Shown piece by piece: positions 6,843 through 8,637 of a stretch of 8,637 nucleotides of DNA. This DNA is from Ktedonobacter racemifer (lineage in GTDB: Bacteria > Chloroflexota > DTOL01 > JACQYG01), in contig DYIS01000077.1 of the NCBI GenBank assembly GCA_020723545.1, positions 1 to 8,637 on the forward strand, read 5' to 3'. Both the position numbers and the translations under genes were made by a program. The notes beneath the pieces are model-generated. The model ran no database searches. It was given only the letters and a program-made list of their open reading frames with translations, and was not told the origin of the DNA. Within the stretch, counting starts at the first letter, position 1, and each line of letters begins with the position of its first letter.

Positions 6843-7511
6843 TCAGGTGATTTGTACATTTTTCCAGTAGTAATCACAATGTTGACACAGAACACAGTCA
6901 AGACAGAGGGGTCTTCGGGCCCGGCATATCCGCCGCCCATGGGCGATCATGCCCAGATGAAAGGGATAAACCTCATCTGGGGCCAACATCTCCTCCAAAA
7001 GCTGGTGTGCTCTCTCAGCGGTCACCCTGGGCGGGATGAGGCCCAGGCGTTGGGAGACCCGGTAGACGTGGGTGTCCACCGGCAGCGCCGGCTTCCCCAG
7101 TGAAAAGAGCAACACGCACGCCGCGGTCTTGGGTCCCACACCACCGAGAGAGCACAGCCACTTTTTCGTCCGGGCCACGTCCCAGCCTCTCAGAAAGTCC
7201 AGGTTCAGGCCTCCGGTCTGTTCAGAGATGGCCTGAAGCACGCGCTTGATACGGGGGGCTTTTACCTGAGCCAACCCCCCACTTTTGATGGCCCGGGCAA
7301 TGGCTTCCACCGGGGCATCTCTAATGGCCTCGAAGGAACCAAAGGTGGTCATGAGGTTGCCAAAGGCCTGAGTGCTGTTCACGTCCGACGTATTCTGAGA
7401 TAGGATCGTCCCGATGAGTTCGCTCAAGGGGTCGGCCCGAGCGTGCCACTGGGATCGACCATACTCGGCGATGAGCAGCTCGTGCACGAAGCTGATCTTG
7501 CTGGCAGCCAC
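6843..7511 (-). CDS. nth: Endonuclease III family DNA glycosylase/AP lyase
   Basis: This 222-residue base-excision repair enzyme has the helix-hairpin-helix LGGVGPKTAACVL with the catalytic Lys128, the essential Asp146 in PVDTHVYRVSQRLGL, and a complete [4Fe-4S] cluster loop with spacing C-x6-C-x2-C-x5-C (Cys196, Cys203, Cys206, Cys212). Having both Lys and Asp predicts a bifunctional glycosylase/AP lyase acting on oxidised pyrimidines. The N-terminal motif ILSQNTSDVNS differs from the LSAQATD form of classical enterobacterial Nth, so this may be a divergent Nth-like subgroup with a different lesion preference. The start is GTG with GGCGGA about seven bases upstream. An ATG at 7516-7518 is out of frame and is not the start. 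The gene lies 24 bases before the phosphatase gene and 128 bases after the Ig-like protein gene. Confidence 0.9.
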   Translation of the reverse strand: MAASKISFVHELLIAEYGRSQWHARADPLSELIGTILSQNTSDVNSTQAFGNLMTTFGSFEAIRDAPVEAIARAIKSGGLAQVKAPRIKRVLQAISEQTGGLNLDFLRGWDVARTKKWLCSLGGVGPKTAACVLLFSLGKPALPVDTHVYRVSQRLGLIPPRVTAERAHQLLEEMLAPDEVYPFHLGMIAHGRRICRARRPLCLDCVLCQHCDYYWKNVQIT

Positions 7512-7537
7512 CGGTCATTCCGCCAAATATAATACGA

Positions 7538-7567
7538 CCGTTGGGCAGAGAACCGCACGCCCAACGG
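7538..7567 (-). terminator. 9-bp hairpin between the Ig-like gene and nth, possible terminator
   Basis: CCGTTGGGC (7538-7546) and GCCCAACGG (7559-7567) form a perfect nine-base-pair stem with a twelve-base loop. Read on the minus strand it lies after the Ig-like protein gene and is followed by TCGTATTATATTT, which is U-rich but broken by other bases. It could end or attenuate the upstream transcript, or form part of the nth leader. Two palindromes, TCGAGCTCGA (7581-7590) and TGAGCTCA (7599-7606), lie just upstream of it. Confidence 0.4.
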
Positions 7568-7639
7568 CCAAGATTCCAAATCGAGCTCGAAGGCAGCATG
7601 AGCTCAGGACTTTACGCCCGGACGCCCGTTTAATCTAGC

Positions 7640-8305
7640 TCACCTCATCTGTTTGAACACGATGTTCCAGGTCACCTTGCCGGTAAAGTCAGGTATAGCA
7701 GTTGATACCGAGGTCGAGTCGGAACTATGCACGCCATCGACCACGGTAATGGTGAAGTCGCCTCTGGTAAGAGCGAATTCCAGCGCGCCACTGGCATCAG
7801 TGGACTTGGTGGCTGAGTCCTCCGGGCAACACCACGTCGCCCTCACGGGAACCCCGGAGATGCCCCTTCCGCTCATGTCCAACACTTTTACGAAGATGGA
7901 GGCCGGCCGATCGCTCGAGAGGGCCTGCAGACTGGGGCCGTCTCTGGTCACCACCATGAAGTCATAGGCCGGCGTCGGGGCCGGCGTCGCCGTGGGCGGC
8001 AGGGTCGGCGGCCTTGGCGGTATCGGCCGAGGGGTGAAGGTGTTGGTGGCGGTGGGCTTCGGCGTGGAGGTGGGGAACGGCGTGTCAGTGGGGAACGGCG
8101 TGTTGGTAGGCCGCGGCGTCCGCGTGGGGGTGGGCGTGGCGGTATCAGCGGAAGTAGCAGTGCTCGCCGGGGTGTAGGTGGCCGGCGGCCTCAATAGAGC
8201 GGTCAGGTTACCCGAGCCAACGAAGGCGACAGCGATGGCGGCATAGACAATGCAAACCAGGACCACTAAGCCGATAACCACGGCGATCAGCAAGCGATTT
8301 TGCAT
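7640..8305 (-). CDS. Single-pass membrane protein with Thr/Pro stalk and Ig-like outer domain
   Basis: I do not recognise a named family for this 221-residue protein. It starts with a short basic N-terminus and a hydrophobic helix at about 5-29, which acts as an uncleaved signal anchor. Cys18 sits in LVLVC, but the preceding Val makes a lipobox unlikely. Residues about 41-113 form a Thr/Pro-rich stalk with repeats of the TPFPT type, likely extended and exposed outside the membrane. Residues 114-221 are rich in beta-strand patterns with DGPSLQALSSDRPASIFVKV and GRGISGVPVRATW, which resemble bacterial Ig-like (invasin/Big_1-type) or carboxypeptidase-regulatory-like folds, and the segment SGALEFALTRGDFTITV fits that reading. 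Two adjacent cysteines (159-160) are unusual outside the cell. The ATG is preceded by GGGAGG ten bases upstream. The gene sits 27 bases after the small zinc-ribbon protein gene, suggesting one transcript. The role may be in envelope structure or surface recognition. Confidence 0.75.
   Translation of the reverse strand: MQNRLLIAVVIGLVVLVCIVYAAIAVAFVGSGNLTALLRPPATYTPASTATSADTATPTPTRTPRPTNTPFPTDTPFPTSTPKPTATNTFTPRPIPPRPPTLPPTATPAPTPAYDFMVVTRDGPSLQALSSDRPASIFVKVLDMSGRGISGVPVRATWCCPEDSATKSTDASGALEFALTRGDFTITVVDGVHSSDSTSVSTAIPDFTGKVTWNIVFKQMR
8070..8103 (-). repeat. Tandem 18-base repeat in the stalk-coding region
   Basis: Two copies of a 16-base identical unit (8070-8085 and 8088-8103) recur with a period of 18 bases. 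They encode the hexapeptide steps NTPFPT and DTPFPT of the stalk. More degenerate copies continue on both sides from about 7970 to 8150. Such repeats can expand or shrink by replication slippage, which would change stalk length without a frameshift. Confidence 0.75.
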
Positions 8306-8332
8306 CTACTTTTGCCCTCCCGTCACGTTTAA

Positions 8333-8539
8333 TCAAACCCTGCCCTTTCCCTTGCACTTGGGACATGTGCCCTCCAGGATGTGCCAGCCACCCGGCACCT
8401 TGGGATCAGGCCACCTCTCATTGACCTGACCAGTTCCATCGCAACGGGTACAGCGATTCACTCCCCCCGACCTCTGCCCGCGGAAAAGGAAGAAAATCAC
8501 TACAGCAAGGCCCAGGAGAAAAAACAGAGTCAGTTCCAT
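8333..8539 (-). CDS. Small membrane protein with DnaJ-type zinc ribbon
   Basis: This 68-residue protein has an N-terminal hydrophobic helix (about residues 3-19) followed by basic residues (RGQR, NR), which by the positive-inside rule places the tail in the cytoplasm. The tail has two CxxCxGxG motifs, CTRCDGTG (Cys30, Cys33) and CPKCKGKG (Cys59, Cys62). These are the signature of the DnaJ/Hsp40 cysteine-rich domain and could together bind one zinc ion. No J domain is present, so it is not a DnaJ itself. I chose ATG at 8539 because TGGGA lies six to seven bases upstream. A TTG at 8551 would add four residues but has no ribosome binding site. It is first after a strong promoter and 27 bases before the Ig-like protein gene. 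The function is unknown; a membrane-linked folding, redox or scaffold role is conceivable. Confidence 0.75.
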   Translation of the reverse strand: MELTLFFLLGLAVVIFFLFRGQRSGGVNRCTRCDGTGQVNERWPDPKVPGGWHILEGTCPKCKGKGRV

Positions 8540-8565
8540 TTGCGGTCCCAACAGAGCTATGGGCC

Positions 8566-8593
8566 ATTATATCACAAAGCTCAGCGCTTTCAA
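8566..8593 (-). promoter_or_regulatory. Strong sigma70-type extended -10 promoter
   Basis: On the minus strand, TTGAAA (8593 to 8588) and TATAAT (8571 to 8566) are separated by 16 bases. The -10 box is a perfect consensus match and is preceded by TGA, giving an extended -10 (TGnTATAAT). The -35 box matches five of six consensus bases. Transcription would begin near 8559, leaving a leader of about 20 bases before the ATG at 8539. It should drive the small zinc-ribbon gene and probably the Ig-like gene behind it. Confidence 0.7.
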
Positions 8594-8637
8594 ACCTTTT
8601 AGCTAGTTCTTGTCGGAAAATGTAATTCGTCGTAGTT

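Noticed and set aside
7457..7518. ATG at 7516-7518 as the nth start
   Set aside because: It is one base out of frame with the glycosylase motifs. The in-frame GTG at 7511 with GGCGGA upstream is the supported start.
7528..7533. A perfect TATAAT box on the plus strand
   Set aside because: There is no plausible -35 box at the right distance and no plus-strand gene downstream. The region is better read as part of the minus-strand nth leader.
8041..8150. Repeats considered as a CRISPR array
   Set aside because: The unit is 18 bases with no spacers and stays in frame with a Thr/Pro hexapeptide, so it is a coding repeat.
7992..8177. A Gly/Val-rich open frame on the plus strand
   Set aside because: It is the antisense reading of the Thr/Pro stalk repeats of the Ig-like protein, which naturally gives a Gly-Val repeat.

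Overview
This window looks like a piece of chromosome from a GC-rich bacterium, most likely a member of the Chloroflexota (Anaerolineae-like). The taxonomic hint is the extracytoplasmic linker built from Thr-Pro hexapeptides (TPRPTNTPFPT type), which is very common in that phylum, together with a GAF/HisKA_3 sensor kinase, a large Ser/Thr kinase and a short Rad50-type SbcC. This assignment is an inference from style, not from a marker gene. There is no insertion sequence, phage gene, tRNA, rRNA or CRISPR array here. It reads as ordinary core and semi-core chromosome.

The left half (1-4330) is on the plus strand. It opens inside ruvA (Holliday-junction branch migration), continues with a soluble GAF-domain histidine kinase of the NarL/DesK class that probably starts at a TTG codon, and then, after a 107-base gap able to form several hairpins, a complete sbcC/rad50-like ATPase gene. 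No sbcD/mre11 partner and no response regulator are visible in the window.

The right half (4327-8571) is on the minus strand and reads from right to left. A strong extended -10 promoter at 8566-8593 leads into a small membrane-anchored protein with two DnaJ-type CxxCxGxG motifs. Next is a single-pass protein with a Thr/Pro-rich stalk and a beta-rich, Ig-like outer domain. After a 128-base gap with a 9-bp hairpin come an endonuclease III family glycosylase, a histidine phosphatase of the phosphoglycerate mutase superfamily, and a Ser/Thr protein kinase whose start overlaps the phosphatase stop (ATGA). The kinase and sbcC converge and share the bases of their stop codons.

Functionally, three genes belong to DNA repair or recombination (ruvA, sbcC, nth), three to phospho-signalling (the histidine kinase, the Ser/Thr kinase and the phosphatase), and two to the cell envelope. 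The most interesting points are the translationally coupled phosphatase-kinase pair, the unusual kinase layout (kinase, TPR-like repeats, membrane hairpin, PH-like tail, no external sensor domain), and the small two-gene membrane module with a zinc ribbon. I found no clearly new large system, and the novelty claims below are modest.
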